DNA from: Rhizobiaceae bacterium MnEN-MB40S
GTDB taxonomy: Bacteria; Pseudomonadota; Alphaproteobacteria; Rhizobiales; Rhizobiaceae
Length of the DNA: 64,000 nt
Direction of reading: 5' to 3'
Assembly (NCBI GenBank): GCA_024343425.1
Contig: BRLC01000025.1
Coordinates: 62,001 to 126,000 of the forward strand
Under the pieces are notes generated by a model that was not told the origin of the DNA, did no database searches, and saw nothing but the letters and a program-made list of their open reading frames with translations. Below, one piece after another: positions 36,447 to 45,145 of this stretch; the stretch's first letter is position 1, and every line of letters begins with the position of its first letter. A program made the translations under genes and the position numbers.

Positions 36447-36770
36447 ATGAATCTGCCAATTCCGGTTCAGGCGTTTTTTGACGCCGACAAGCAAAACAAC
36501 GGCGAGACGCCGATCCGAAACTTCCTGTCCGACGCCACGGTCATGGACGAGGGACGCACCCATTCCGGCCAGGCCGACATCGAAAAGTGGTGGCGCGTCT
36601 CCAAGGAGAAGTATCACCACGTGGCCGAACCGCTGGAATATCGCGAGGAAGACGGCCTCTCCAAGGTTCGCGCCCGAGTGACGGGCGAGTTTCTGGGCAG
36701 TCCCGCAATACTGACCTTCGCCTTCCGGCTGAAAGACGACCGGATCAGGAGCCTGGAGATTTGCGCATGA
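36447..36770 (+). CDS. NTF2-like (SnoaL-type) small protein
   Basis: 107-residue protein with the cone-shaped NTF2-like layout: helices with [39 protein letters not shown] and the sheet [23 protein letters not shown]-type strands. Start ATG 36447 with AAGGAG at seven bases. Proteins of this fold are often small enzymes or binding proteins. Its stop overlaps the start of the SDR gene (ATGA), so the two are made together and may act on one compound. Confidence 0.82.
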   Translation: MNLPIPVQAFFDADKQNNGETPIRNFLSDATVMDEGRTHSGQADIEKWWRVSKEKYHHVAEPLEYREEDGLSKVRARVTGEFLGSPAILTFAFRLKDDRIRSLEICA

Positions 36771-37546
36771 ACGCGTTTCTCTCCCTCCAGGGCAAAAGGG
36801 CGCTCGTCACCTCCGGCACCCGCGGCGCGGGCGCAGCGACGGTGCGCCTCTTCCGCGAACTCGGCGCGCAGGTTCTGACGACCGCCAGGTCGAAGCCGGA
36901 AGACATGCCGGACGAAGAGTTCGTGGCGGCCGATCTCACCACCGCGGAGGGCTGTGTCGGCGTTGCGCAGGCGGTTCGCGAGCGGCTGGGCGGAGTGGAC
37001 ATCATCGTTTACATGCTTGGCGGCTCGTCCGCGCCCGCAGGCGGCTTCGAAGCCCTGTCCGACGATGAGTGGCGAACGGAGCTGGACCTCAACCTGTTCC
37101 CCGCCGTCCGCCTCGACAGGCTGTTGGCGCCGGACATGGTCGCCGCGGGCAGCGGGGTGATCATCCATGTGTCGTCCATACAGCGGCTCATGCCCCTGCC
37201 CGACGCCACGACCGCCTATGCGGCCGCGAAGGCCGCCCTTTCGACGTACAGCAAGTGTCTGTCAAAGGAGATCTCGCCCAAGGGCGTCCGGGTAACGCGG
37301 GTATCGCCGGGCTGGATCGACACGGAAGCATCCGTCGACCTGGCGGCGCGGCTCGCCAGGCAGGCAGGCACGACTATCGACGGCGGCCGGAAAATCATCA
37401 TGGATTCACTCGGCGGCATTCCCATCGGTCGTCCATCGAACCCGGTCGAAGTCGCCAGTCTGATCGCCTTTCTGGCGTCCGATCGCGCCGCCACCATCAC
37501 CGGCTCGGAGCACCTGATCGACGGCGGCACAGTACCGACTGTGTGA
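36767..37546 (+). CDS. SDR-family oxidoreductase
   Basis: 259-residue classical short-chain dehydrogenase. The nucleotide-binding segment is [16 protein letters not shown], and the catalytic residues are intact: Ser in HVSSIQR and Tyr-x3-Lys in [10 protein letters not shown]. The C-terminus ends with [11 protein letters not shown]. It is translationally coupled to the NTF2-like gene and followed 77 bp later by a secreted hydrolase gene on the same strand; all three probably belong to the regulon of the divergent LysR protein. Substrate unknown. Confidence 0.93.
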   Translation: MNAFLSLQGKRALVTSGTRGAGAATVRLFRELGAQVLTTARSKPEDMPDEEFVAADLTTAEGCVGVAQAVRERLGGVDIIVYMLGGSSAPAGGFEALSDDEWRTELDLNLFPAVRLDRLLAPDMVAAGSGVIIHVSSIQRLMPLPDATTAYAAAKAALSTYSKCLSKEISPKGVRVTRVSPGWIDTEASVDLAARLARQAGTTIDGGRKIIMDSLGGIPIGRPSNPVEVASLIAFLASDRAATITGSEHLIDGGTVPTV

Positions 37547-37623
37547 CCCGTCAATAGGCTGGAGGATCGTATTCCGAGAATATTGGAAGCGAGGCCTCCG
37601 CCGCCCAAAGAAGGAGAACCAGC

Positions 37624-38394
37624 ATGAAGAAGAGCATTTTGGCCGCATCCGTTGCGGCAAGTCTTGTATCCGCGACGCCTGCGCATTCCGCCGACGATAC
37701 GATGGTCCGAAACGTCGTCCTGGTGCACGGCGCCTTTGTCGACGGCTCGGGCTGGCGCAAGGTCTATGAAGAACTGACGGAACGCGGATACAGGGTCAGC
37801 ATCGTTCAGAACCCGCTGACGTCGCTGGCCGACGACGTCGCCGCGACGAGGCGTGTGCTGGATCGGCAACAGGGACAAACCATACTCGTCGGCCACTCAT
37901 GGGGCGGAACCGTCATCACCGAGGCGGGCGTCCATCCGAACGTGGCGGGTCTCGTTTACGTGTCCGCGCTGTCGCCGGACGCCGGCGAGACGACCGCGCA
38001 ACTTTATGCAGGGTTCACCGGTCCGCCGGAGTTCGTGCTCGACATTGGCGAAGACGGCTACGGATTTGTAAAGGCAGAGAATTTCAAGTCCGGATTCGCC
38101 GCCGACGCCAGCGACGCTGACGCCGCGTTTCTCAAGGATTCGCAAGTCGCAATCAACATGTCCGCCTTTGAAACCGTGCTGGAAAGCGCCGCCTGGCGGG
38201 TGAAGCCAAGCTGGGCGGTCGTGGCCACGGACGACAAGGCGTTCGACATGAAGATGCTCTACTGGATGGCGGAGCGCATCGGCGCCAACGTCACCGAGGT
38301 AAAGGCCAGCCATGCGGTCTTCATGACGCAACCGAAATCGGTCACCGACGTCATCGTTCAGGCGGCGCAAACGGTCAATGCGGCTGCGCGTTGA
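37624..38394 (+). CDS. Exported alpha/beta hydrolase
   Basis: 256 residues with a Sec signal peptide (KKS, then a hydrophobic core, cleavage near AHSA at about residue 22). Fold motifs: VVLVHGAFVDGSGWRKV, the nucleophile elbow VGHSWGGTV (Ser92) and a late His in KASHAVFMTQP. This is the short RutD/esterase-like type that is often annotated as alpha/beta hydrolase. AAGGAG lies upstream of ATG 37624. It belongs to the LysR/NTF2/SDR cluster by position. Confidence 0.9.
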   Translation: MKKSILAASVAASLVSATPAHSADDTMVRNVVLVHGAFVDGSGWRKVYEELTERGYRVSIVQNPLTSLADDVAATRRVLDRQQGQTILVGHSWGGTVITEAGVHPNVAGLVYVSALSPDAGETTAQLYAGFTGPPEFVLDIGEDGYGFVKAENFKSGFAADASDADAAFLKDSQVAINMSAFETVLESAAWRVKPSWAVVATDDKAFDMKMLYWMAERIGANVTEVKASHAVFMTQPKSVTDVIVQAAQTVNAAAR

Positions 38395-38497
38395 ATACTG
38401 GTGACACGCGTGCCGAGCCTGGTCTCGGTATGCGCATTTCAGGGTTCGCAGCAAAACTCTCGGCGGCGCCAAACCTTGGGGACATGATCAGGATCGC

Positions 38498-40126
38498 CTA
38501 GCCCATGCGATCAATCACGCCCTTGGCCCAGCGACCGGAAGCGGCGCCGAAGCAATCATGCAGGGAATCGACCGCTACGACGCTGCCAAGCGCAAGACGC
38601 CCCAGCAGGCAGAGCCCCGGCGCCTTCTCACCGTTCTTGTCGATCAGGCTTCCGTCGGCGCTGGTGCGTGCGCCAAAACCCTCGGCGAATTGCGTAAGCC
38701 AGCCGTCATCCTGAAGGCCGGACAGCAATGGCGAGCGGACTGCGCCGAGATCGGGATTAGGCATCACGGAATCGATCATGACCGTCGCCTCCACGGCATT
38801 GTCCGCCTTCTTCAGCGTCCAGCCGGAAGGGGTCAACGAAATCTCGGGATCGGCAGCGAAATCCAGGGTGACGACGCCAGCCTCGATCAAAGCGACAAGT
38901 TCGCGGCTGGACGCGATCGGCGGGCCATAGGAATAGCGCTTCAAACCTTCATCGAAGCCGATGAGGATTTCCGCCGTTTCTGGCGGCGTTCCGGCGGGGT
39001 TGAAGCCGCTCCGGAGTTCATTCTGCCACTTTCGCCAGACCTGACCGGCGGCGAACCCGACTGTGGGCGCGCTGGCGCCCTCGGCCATGGCGATCCCGTG
39101 TTGCAGTGTCTCCAGAGAACCGCCCGTTTCCTGCGATCCCGGATCTTCCCATTCCTGACCGAGCCAGTCGGAAATGCGTTGCGAGCCGGCGTCAACGCCG
39201 AAGGTCTGCAGGATCCGCCCGACAACAGGGATCAGGGAAGCGTCGACGAGGTCTCGCGCCTGCTGTGGATCGGCGATTGCAGCTTTCGCGATAGAGACGG
39301 AAAACCTTTCGGTTTCCTGCGTCATTGGCGAGAACCGCGCATCCAGCGCTTCGGTTTCCGGCTTTGGAAACGGCGGCTTGCCGTCGAATGAAAACGGCGC
39401 GATGCGCGCAGGCTCACGCCCCGAGGGATGATAACGCCCGCCATCGAACCGACCTCCCTGCCCCAGTGTCAGAACCCGCAGAATATCGAAGGCAGACAAT
39501 GCAAATCCACGTATAGCGACGGTTTTACCCGCCCAATCTGCCGCACGAACCTGCAGTTGTTTCGTAGGATAGGCCTCTGCAAGCGTTGCGGAAGACGTGT
39601 CCGCGTGGCGCCGCCATTCGGCAAGCTGGTCATCCGGCGAAGTTTCCGGCTGACCAAGCGCCAGCAGCACTTCAGCGTAGGGACCGCGCCACACATGGCC
39701 TGACAGAAGATACCAGCCATTTTCGTCGCGCCTCGCCCGCTCGACGCGCTGCATCTGATGACTGATCGCGAGAACGCCATTCGACCATACATCCGAATAT
39801 CGCGTCTCCAGGTAGCGCCCCATTTTCACGCGCGACGGAAAATCATCCGGATCCGGCGCCTCGGCGACCCACTCGACAAAACGTCTGCAGCGGGAGAATG
39901 CCGGCGGATCAATCTCGATATCGCGCATCGGAATGTTGAGCCGACAGACTTCGCTTTCGTGCGGATCGAAGTTCGGGCCTGCGCCGGGCGCGGGACAGGC
40001 GTCGAAGACGATCACGGATACGGGAGGACCTTCGCGCGGCAAGGCCGCGGCAAGCGCTTCGAGCGCTCCAAGTCCCCGCGGTCCGAGGCCCACGATCGCA
40101 ATGCGCTCAGCCGAATTCCTGTCCAT
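38498..40126 (-). CDS. FAD/NAD(P)-binding oxidoreductase-like protein
   Basis: 542 residues. The N-terminus is a dinucleotide-binding fold (IAIVGLGPRGLGALEAL), followed by VIVFDACPAPGAGPNFD, the pattern of the FAD-NAD(P)-binding family (PF13454 type) whose members often serve in siderophore or secondary metabolism. A second pyridine-nucleotide-binding region lies around residue 185 (KTVAIRGFALSAFDIL). No membrane segment. It is convergent with the secreted hydrolase gene. Reaction unknown. Confidence 0.85.
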   Translation of the reverse strand: MDRNSAERIAIVGLGPRGLGALEALAAALPREGPPVSVIVFDACPAPGAGPNFDPHESEVCRLNIPMRDIEIDPPAFSRCRRFVEWVAEAPDPDDFPSRVKMGRYLETRYSDVWSNGVLAISHQMQRVERARRDENGWYLLSGHVWRGPYAEVLLALGQPETSPDDQLAEWRRHADTSSATLAEAYPTKQLQVRAADWAGKTVAIRGFALSAFDILRVLTLGQGGRFDGGRYHPSGREPARIAPFSFDGKPPFPKPETEALDARFSPMTQETERFSVSIAKAAIADPQQARDLVDASLIPVVGRILQTFGVDAGSQRISDWLGQEWEDPGSQETGGSLETLQHGIAMAEGASAPTVGFAAGQVWRKWQNELRSGFNPAGTPPETAEILIGFDEGLKRYSYGPPIASSRELVALIEAGVVTLDFAADPEISLTPSGWTLKKADNAVEATVMIDSVMPNPDLGAVRSPLLSGLQDDGWLTQFAEGFGARTSADGSLIDKNGEKAPGLCLLGRLALGSVVAVDSLHDCFGAASGRWAKGVIDRMG

Positions 40127-40302
40127 TCCTGCCCTGCCCGTGCTGTTTTCTCACGACAGCAATAAACGCAGGCCGACCCGGCGGCAATTCGTCGAGACGG
40201 CAATATCCAGGCCGTGTTAACAAAAGAGGGCGACCAGATAATCGCGGCGGCATGACATGGGAAGCCGAGGAAGGGTCGGCGGATTTGGTTCAGGAGAACA
40301 AC

Positions 40303-40791
40303 GTGGCCCCGATCAGAAAGATCCCCCTGCCGGAGAACGCATCGCTCGCATCATACGCCCAACGCGCCGGCTCTTACGCCGATTGCTACACAGTGGACGT
40401 GAACGGCAAAATAGAATTGAGCGCCTATACAGAGTGCTTCTTCAACACCTGGCTGATGAGACTGGAACGCAAGTTGATCGGCTGGGGCTCAAAACCATCG
40501 AATGACGCCGACGTGCGATCACTCGCGAATGGCAGCTGCGACTCTCTGGCATGGTGGCGCGTCGAGAAGAGAGACCCGGATCAATTGCTTTTGTCCGTGT
40601 CAGACATTGCCACGCGCACATGGCTGATGGTTTCGAAGCTGCCAGGGGCCACGCCGGGAACCCGTCTTTATTTTGGGTCCGCAGTGTTGAAGCAAAGTCG
40701 TCTGAGCAAGGCTCTCCTGCCATTTCACAAGGCATACTCGCGGCTGCTGTTGCGATCCGCTTCAAGAACTTGCGGACGCATGTCGCTATAA
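40303..40791 (+). CDS. Uncharacterised 162-residue protein
   Basis: Start GTG 40303 is chosen because AGGAG lies six bases upstream; an in-frame ATG at 40252 has none. The protein has a Tyr-rich N-terminus (LASYAQRAGSYADCYTVDV), a central DADVRSLANG and WRVEKRDPDQLLL segment and a final FHKAYSRLLLRSA helix. I cannot assign a family; similarity of layout suggests a conserved soluble protein of lipid-binding-like fold, but this is a guess. It is divergent from the FAD-binding gene and convergent with the helicase gene. Confidence 0.65.
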   Translation: MAPIRKIPLPENASLASYAQRAGSYADCYTVDVNGKIELSAYTECFFNTWLMRLERKLIGWGSKPSNDADVRSLANGSCDSLAWWRVEKRDPDQLLLSVSDIATRTWLMVSKLPGATPGTRLYFGSAVLKQSRLSKALLPFHKAYSRLLLRSASRTCGRMSL

Positions 40792-40812
40792 GATCGGCGC
40801 GTGTTGCGCCAG

Positions 40813-42615
40813 TCAGGCCGGGCGTTTCGGTTTGCGGCCCTTGTGTTTCCGCGTCTGGCTGCGATCCGCCGCCGGGCCCTTGCGTTTGCGGACTGGCTTC
40901 CCGCCCTCCTTGAATTTTCGTTTCGCTTGCTTCGGCTTCCCGCGCACTTCACCGGCCGGCGCGATGATGACGCCTTTCTCAAGCGAGCCAGGCCGCTTGA
41001 GTTGCTCCGCATAGCTGGCGGCCTTGTCGGAGGAAATCTCGAAACGGGTTTCGACATCGTCGATCCTGATCGCGCCGACATCGCGCCGTGTCACGCCGCC
41101 GGCGTTACAGATCATCGGCAGCAGGAATTTCGGGTCGGCGCGCTGCTTTCGCCCTATCGAAATTGTGAACCAGACGCCGCCCTGCATATCCGGGCCGCGC
41201 GGCTCGCGGGTCGGCGCGCGTCCCTCTGCGGACTGGCGGTCACGCCTGGAAGGCCTGTTCTTCAAGGCCTCGGCGGGGAGTGGCGAAAGGTCCTCGGGAA
41301 CGGGGTGGGCGGCCAGTTGCTGGCGAAGGAACGCCGCTGCGATGCGCCGCGGTCCCGCCTGATCCAGCAACTCGGACACGAAATCCGCCTCCAGTTCGTC
41401 AGGCTCCGCGGCCGATACGGCGGCGTCGCGTATCCGCCGGCGGTAGCGCGCCTCGATCTCCGCAATGCCGGGCGCGGCGCGCACGGTCGCTGTCAGCTTC
41501 GCCGATGCGAGCACGCGTTGCGCCGCGCCACGCCTGTGTTCCGGCACGATGAGCACGCAGACGCCCTTTCGACCGGCGCGGCCGGTCCGGCCGGAACGAT
41601 GCAGCAGGGTCTCCGGGTTGCTCGGCACGTCAGCGTGGACCACAAGGTCCAGGTTCGGAAGGTCGATGCCACGCGCCGCGACGTCGGTCGCCACGCAGAC
41701 GCGCGATCGCCCGTCGCGCATGGATTGCAGCGCATTTGAACGCTCCGATTGCGCCATCTCGCCAGAAAGCGAAACCACCGAGAAGCCGCGATTGGCGAGG
41801 CGCGCCGTGAGATGGCGAACCGCTTCACGCGTGTGACAGAACACCAGAGCGCTGGTGCTGTCGGAATCCAGCAGCGTGTTGATGATGGCGTGTTCCCGCT
41901 CGTCGCGCCGCACCAGCATCAGCTGATAATCGATGTCCGCATGCTGTTCGGCAGAGGCGGTTGTCGCAATGCGCACCGCATTTGTCTGCACGGTCTTGGC
42001 CAGTTCGGCGATACCGCGCCCTACAGTCGCCGAAAACAGCAGCGTACGGCGGTCTCGCGGCGCCGCGCCGAGGATGAATTCCAGGTCGTCGCGAAAGCCA
42101 AGGTCCAGCATCTCGTCGGCTTCATCGAGCACCACCGCGCGAATGGCGCTCAGGTCCAGCGCTCCCCGCGTGATGTGGTCGCGCAGTCGCCCGGGCGTGC
42201 CCACGACCAGATGCGCGCCGCGTTCGAGCGCACGGCGTTCGTTGCGCATGTCCATCCCGCCGACGCAGGTTGCGATCCTGATCTGCGCCGCCGCGTAGAG
42301 CCAATCGAGTTCCCGCTGGACCTGAATGGCGAGTTCGCGCGTCGGCGCGATGATCAGGCCCAATGGCGCGGCCGCCGCGTCAAAGCGTTCACCGCTTCCA
42401 AGCAGCGTCGGCGCAACTGCAATGCCGAAGGCGACCGTTTTTCCCGAGCCGGTCTGCGCCGAGACCAGCAAATCGGATTCGCGATGCTCCTCATTCGACA
42501 TCGCCAATTGAACCGGAGTGAGCTGGGTGTAGCCTTTCGCCTCGAGGGCGGATGCAAGGGCCGGATGTATGCCGGTGATCGGGGATGTGCTGTTTGTGTC
42601 GTTATTGAGCGTCAT
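40813..42615 (-). CDS. DEAD-box RNA helicase with DbpA-like RNA-binding domain
   Basis: ATP-dependent RNA helicase of about 600 residues. Core motifs in order: LTPVQ (Q motif), AQTGSGKT (Walker A), PTRELA, VGTPGR, DEAD, SAT, ATDVAARGID and HRSGRTGRAGR. The C-terminal part (about 460-560) fits the DbpA-type RNA-binding domain (VWFTISIGRKQRADPKFLL, GAIRIDDVETRFEI), and a Lys/Arg-rich tail ends the protein. Such enzymes act on 23S rRNA during ribosome assembly, often in the cold. ATG 42615 is used; ATG 42624 is an alternative. A terminator-like hairpin lies in the leader at 42808-42844. Confidence 0.93.
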   Translation of the reverse strand: MTLNNDTNSTSPITGIHPALASALEAKGYTQLTPVQLAMSNEEHRESDLLVSAQTGSGKTVAFGIAVAPTLLGSGERFDAAAAPLGLIIAPTRELAIQVQRELDWLYAAAQIRIATCVGGMDMRNERRALERGAHLVVGTPGRLRDHITRGALDLSAIRAVVLDEADEMLDLGFRDDLEFILGAAPRDRRTLLFSATVGRGIAELAKTVQTNAVRIATTASAEQHADIDYQLMLVRRDEREHAIINTLLDSDSTSALVFCHTREAVRHLTARLANRGFSVVSLSGEMAQSERSNALQSMRDGRSRVCVATDVAARGIDLPNLDLVVHADVPSNPETLLHRSGRTGRAGRKGVCVLIVPEHRRGAAQRVLASAKLTATVRAAPGIAEIEARYRRRIRDAAVSAAEPDELEADFVSELLDQAGPRRIAAAFLRQQLAAHPVPEDLSPLPAEALKNRPSRRDRQSAEGRAPTREPRGPDMQGGVWFTISIGRKQRADPKFLLPMICNAGGVTRRDVGAIRIDDVETRFEISSDKAASYAEQLKRPGSLEKGVIIAPAGEVRGKPKQAKRKFKEGGKPVRKRKGPAADRSQTRKHKGRKPKRPA

Positions 42616-42807
42616 GGTCACCATCTCTGCGGTTCGCTGAATATCATCTTGTGCGCGCTTCGGGCAGCGATTGTATGCCGGGATCATGCCGTCGTTCGTC
42701 ATGGCGAAGATGTTCAGGGGATTTGAGCCGACCTGTAGAGTTCGACGCCTAAACTGTCAAAGGAGGTTTACGCGTAAATTGCAATCACGCGACCTGCCGA
42801 AAATGAA

Positions 42808-42844
42808 AAACCGGCTTGCAAGGGCGCGTTTTGCAAGCCGGTTT
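42808..42844 (-). terminator. Terminator-like hairpin in the helicase leader (possible attenuator)
   Basis: AAACCGGCTTGCA (42808-42820) pairs perfectly with TGCAAGCCGGTTT (42832-42844), loop 11 bases. On the minus strand the stem is followed by a T-run (42806-42810), the form of an intrinsic terminator. It lies about 190 bases before the helicase start on the same strand. Confidence 0.6.
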
Positions 42845-43297
42845 CTGGTATGCGGTTCCGACTCCCAGGCGAACCCAGGCGTCGAATGCTCCGCATTCAT
42901 ATGACTGCGCCTGCCATTGATCTTCACAAAAGACGATGATTTTGCACGATCAACTGTCTGACAGGTCTTTTTCCTCCCTGTCCGAAATTCCCAACAAGCC
43001 CAGACAACGAATTTCTAATTTAGAATTATTTTAAATAAGCCCGGGTTGCAAGCGGAAACACGCAATTCGTGCGCAAATAACCACGTTGCTTTTCAGCCTC
43101 CAGGTCAGGCGCGTATCTCTGATCTGCAAAACACGCAACTGACCAGGATCAGGCCTTTGCTGAACACAATCAAGTTACTACGCGCATCGGCACAGTAAAT
43201 GACGGGTGGAACGCAAGTGGATTTCAGGTTAAAATGGACGTTATGCACTACGATCCGGGAGGGATCGTCGGAGGGGTATCACAGACGTGCAGTGTAG

Positions 43298-43319
43298 GCG
43301 CTGCACAGGTATGCAGCGC
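43298..43319 (+). promoter_or_regulatory. Hairpin in the leader of the oxidoreductase operon
   Basis: GCGCTGCA and TGCAGCGC form an 8-bp perfect stem around six bases, followed by TCCGTTTTGTG. It ends about 30 bases before the first gene of the operon and might be an attenuator or a leader structure. Confidence 0.45.
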
Positions 43320-43351
43320 TCCGTTTTGTGTTTGCGTAGGGAGAGGCAAAC

Positions 43352-45145
43352 CTGAAACCGACAGATACAAGCGACCCGGAATATTTCCACAAGGTCGTCG
43401 ACTGCCAGTATGCGTGTCCGGCGCATACGCCAGTCCCCGCCTATATCCGATTGATTGCCCAGAAGCGCTACACCGACGCCTATCTCATCAATTGGGAAAG
43501 CAATGTTTTTCCCGGCGTGCTCGGGCGAACGTGCGACAGGCCTTGCGAACCCGCCTGCCGCCGCGGACGGGTCGAGGAAGAACCCGTGGCGATCTGCCGT
43601 CTGAAACGCGTGGCCGCGGACTTCAAGGACGACGTCGCCGGCAGTCTGCCGAAGGCTGGACCCGCCAACGGAAAGAAGATCGCCCTCATCGGAGCGGGGC
43701 CGGCCTCGCTGACGGTCGCGCGCGATCTGGCGCCGCTTGGTTACGAATTGCATCTCTATGATGGACAGTCCAAGGGCGGCGGCTTCATGCGCTCGCAAAT
43801 TCCGTCCTTCAGGCTGCCGGAATCGGTGCTCGACGAGGAAATCGGTTATATTCTCGATATGGGCGTCGTCACGAAATTCGACACCTATATCGACAGCATG
43901 GCGGAATTGCTCGGCAAGGGTTACGACGCCGTCTTCGTCGGCAGCGGCGCGCCGCGCGGCAGGGACCTGCCCAAACTGCCGAACCGCAAGGAAGCAGACG
44001 CCAACATTCATATCGGCATCAACTGGCTTTCGAGCGTCGCGTTCGAGCACACCAGGAAAATCGGCAAGCGGGTGATCGTTCTTGGCGGCGGCAATACGGC
44101 GATGGATTGCTGCCGCACGTCCCGCCGTCTCGGCGGCGAGGACGTCAAGGTGATCGTGCGCAGCCCGTTCGCCGACATGAAAGCGAGCCCATGGGAAAAA
44201 GAAGACGCGATGCACGAGGGCATCCCGATCATCGAAAACCACGTGCCGCTTGAATTTGTCGTCGAAAACGGAAAGCTGGCCGGCATGACCTTCGACAAGG
44301 TCAAGGCCGTCTATAACAATGACGGCCGTCGCGAGCTGGTCTCCACCGGAGAAGAACCGGAGTTTTTCCCGTGCGACGACGTCCTGATCGCCATCGGCCA
44401 GGAAAACGCGTTTCCCTGGATCGAGAAAGACACCGGCATTCGCTTCACCAGCTGGGGCACGCCGATCATCAATGACGACGAGACATTCCAGTCCACCCGC
44501 AAGGAGGTCTTTTTCGGCGGGGACGCCGCATTCGGACCAGCCAATATCATCACCGCCGTGGCCCACGGCCACAAGGCGGCTGTGTCCATCGACCTTTACT
44601 GTCAGGGCAAGAACCTGGCGAAGCGGCCGCCGCCGCATGTCAACCTGATGAGCCAGAAGATGGGCATCCACGAATGGAGCTACGATTCCATTCCCATCAA
44701 CGACAAACGCAAGATCGTGCCCCTGGTCGACCTCAAGAAAGCGCTCAAGGACCGATCGGTCGAGGTCGAGCTCGGTTTTTCCGAAGATACAGCCTTTGTA
44801 GAAGCCGAGCGCTGCCTGAATTGCGACGCACAGACGGTCTTTTCGGCGGGCGACTGTATCGAGTGCGACGCGTGCACGGATATCTGCCCGACCAGTTGCA
44901 TCAGTTTCGTGCAGAACGGGCCGGAGGACGAGTTGCGCCAGCGGCTGCTGGTTCCGGCTGAAAACCGCGAGCAGGATCTTTACGTCTCCGGCGCGCTGGA
45001 GACCGGAAAGGTGATGGTCAAGGATGAGGATCTGTGCCTGCACTGCGGACTGTGCGCGGAACGCTGCCCGACCGCGGCGTGGGACATGCAGATGTTTTTC
45101 TACAATGTCGCCAAGGCGACGCCGAACATGGTTTGCACGCGATGA
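43352..45145 (+). CDS. FAD/NAD(P)-binding glutamate-synthase-like subunit with ferredoxin domain
   Basis: About 597 residues. The N-terminus carries iron-sulfur cysteines (DCQYACPAHTP; CDRPCEPACRRG), then a GltD-like flavoprotein with two dinucleotide folds (KIALIGAGPASLTVARDLA; RVIVLGGGNTAMDCCR), and the C-terminus has two 4Fe-4S motifs (CIECDACTDICP and CLHCGLCAERCP). It would pass electrons between NAD(P)H and ferredoxin-type clusters for the two subunits that follow. In this frame a stop at 43337 precedes the conserved start region and there is no ATG, GTG or TTG until 43451, which lies after the first cysteine motif. CTG 43352 has GGGAGAGG five bases upstream and gives a normal N-terminus, so I take CTG as the start. 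Confidence 0.88.
   Translation: MKPTDTSDPEYFHKVVDCQYACPAHTPVPAYIRLIAQKRYTDAYLINWESNVFPGVLGRTCDRPCEPACRRGRVEEEPVAICRLKRVAADFKDDVAGSLPKAGPANGKKIALIGAGPASLTVARDLAPLGYELHLYDGQSKGGGFMRSQIPSFRLPESVLDEEIGYILDMGVVTKFDTYIDSMAELLGKGYDAVFVGSGAPRGRDLPKLPNRKEADANIHIGINWLSSVAFEHTRKIGKRVIVLGGGNTAMDCCRTSRRLGGEDVKVIVRSPFADMKASPWEKEDAMHEGIPIIENHVPLEFVVENGKLAGMTFDKVKAVYNNDGRRELVSTGEEPEFFPCDDVLIAIGQENAFPWIEKDTGIRFTSWGTPIINDDETFQSTRKEVFFGGDAAFGPANIITAVAHGHKAAVSIDLYCQGKNLAKRPPPHVNLMSQKMGIHEWSYDSIPINDKRKIVPLVDLKKALKDRSVEVELGFSEDTAFVEAERCLNCDAQTVFSAGDCIECDACTDICPTSCISFVQNGPEDELRQRLLVPAENREQDLYVSGALETGKVMVKDEDLCLHCGLCAERCPTAAWDMQMFFYNVAKATPNMVCTR

Larger units (their letters stand above)
42616..43351. other. Long intergenic region between helicase and 2-oxoacid oxidoreductase operon
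   Basis: 736 bp without a convincing gene. It holds the leader and promoter of the helicase (minus strand), the hairpins at 42808-42844 and 43298-43319, and an odd palindrome TTCTAA-T-TTAGAA at 43013-43025 in an AT-rich patch (43010-43045) that would suit a promoter. A short minus-strand frame around 42770-42898 has no ribosome site or family resemblance. Confidence 0.55.

Noticed and set aside
42746-42898. Short minus-strand frame in the helicase leader
   Set aside because: No ribosome site and no similarity; the region is better explained as a leader with a hairpin.
43241-45043. A 600-codon minus-strand frame opposite the flavoprotein subunit
   Set aside because: The plus strand carries clear cluster and flavin motifs; the antisense frame has none.
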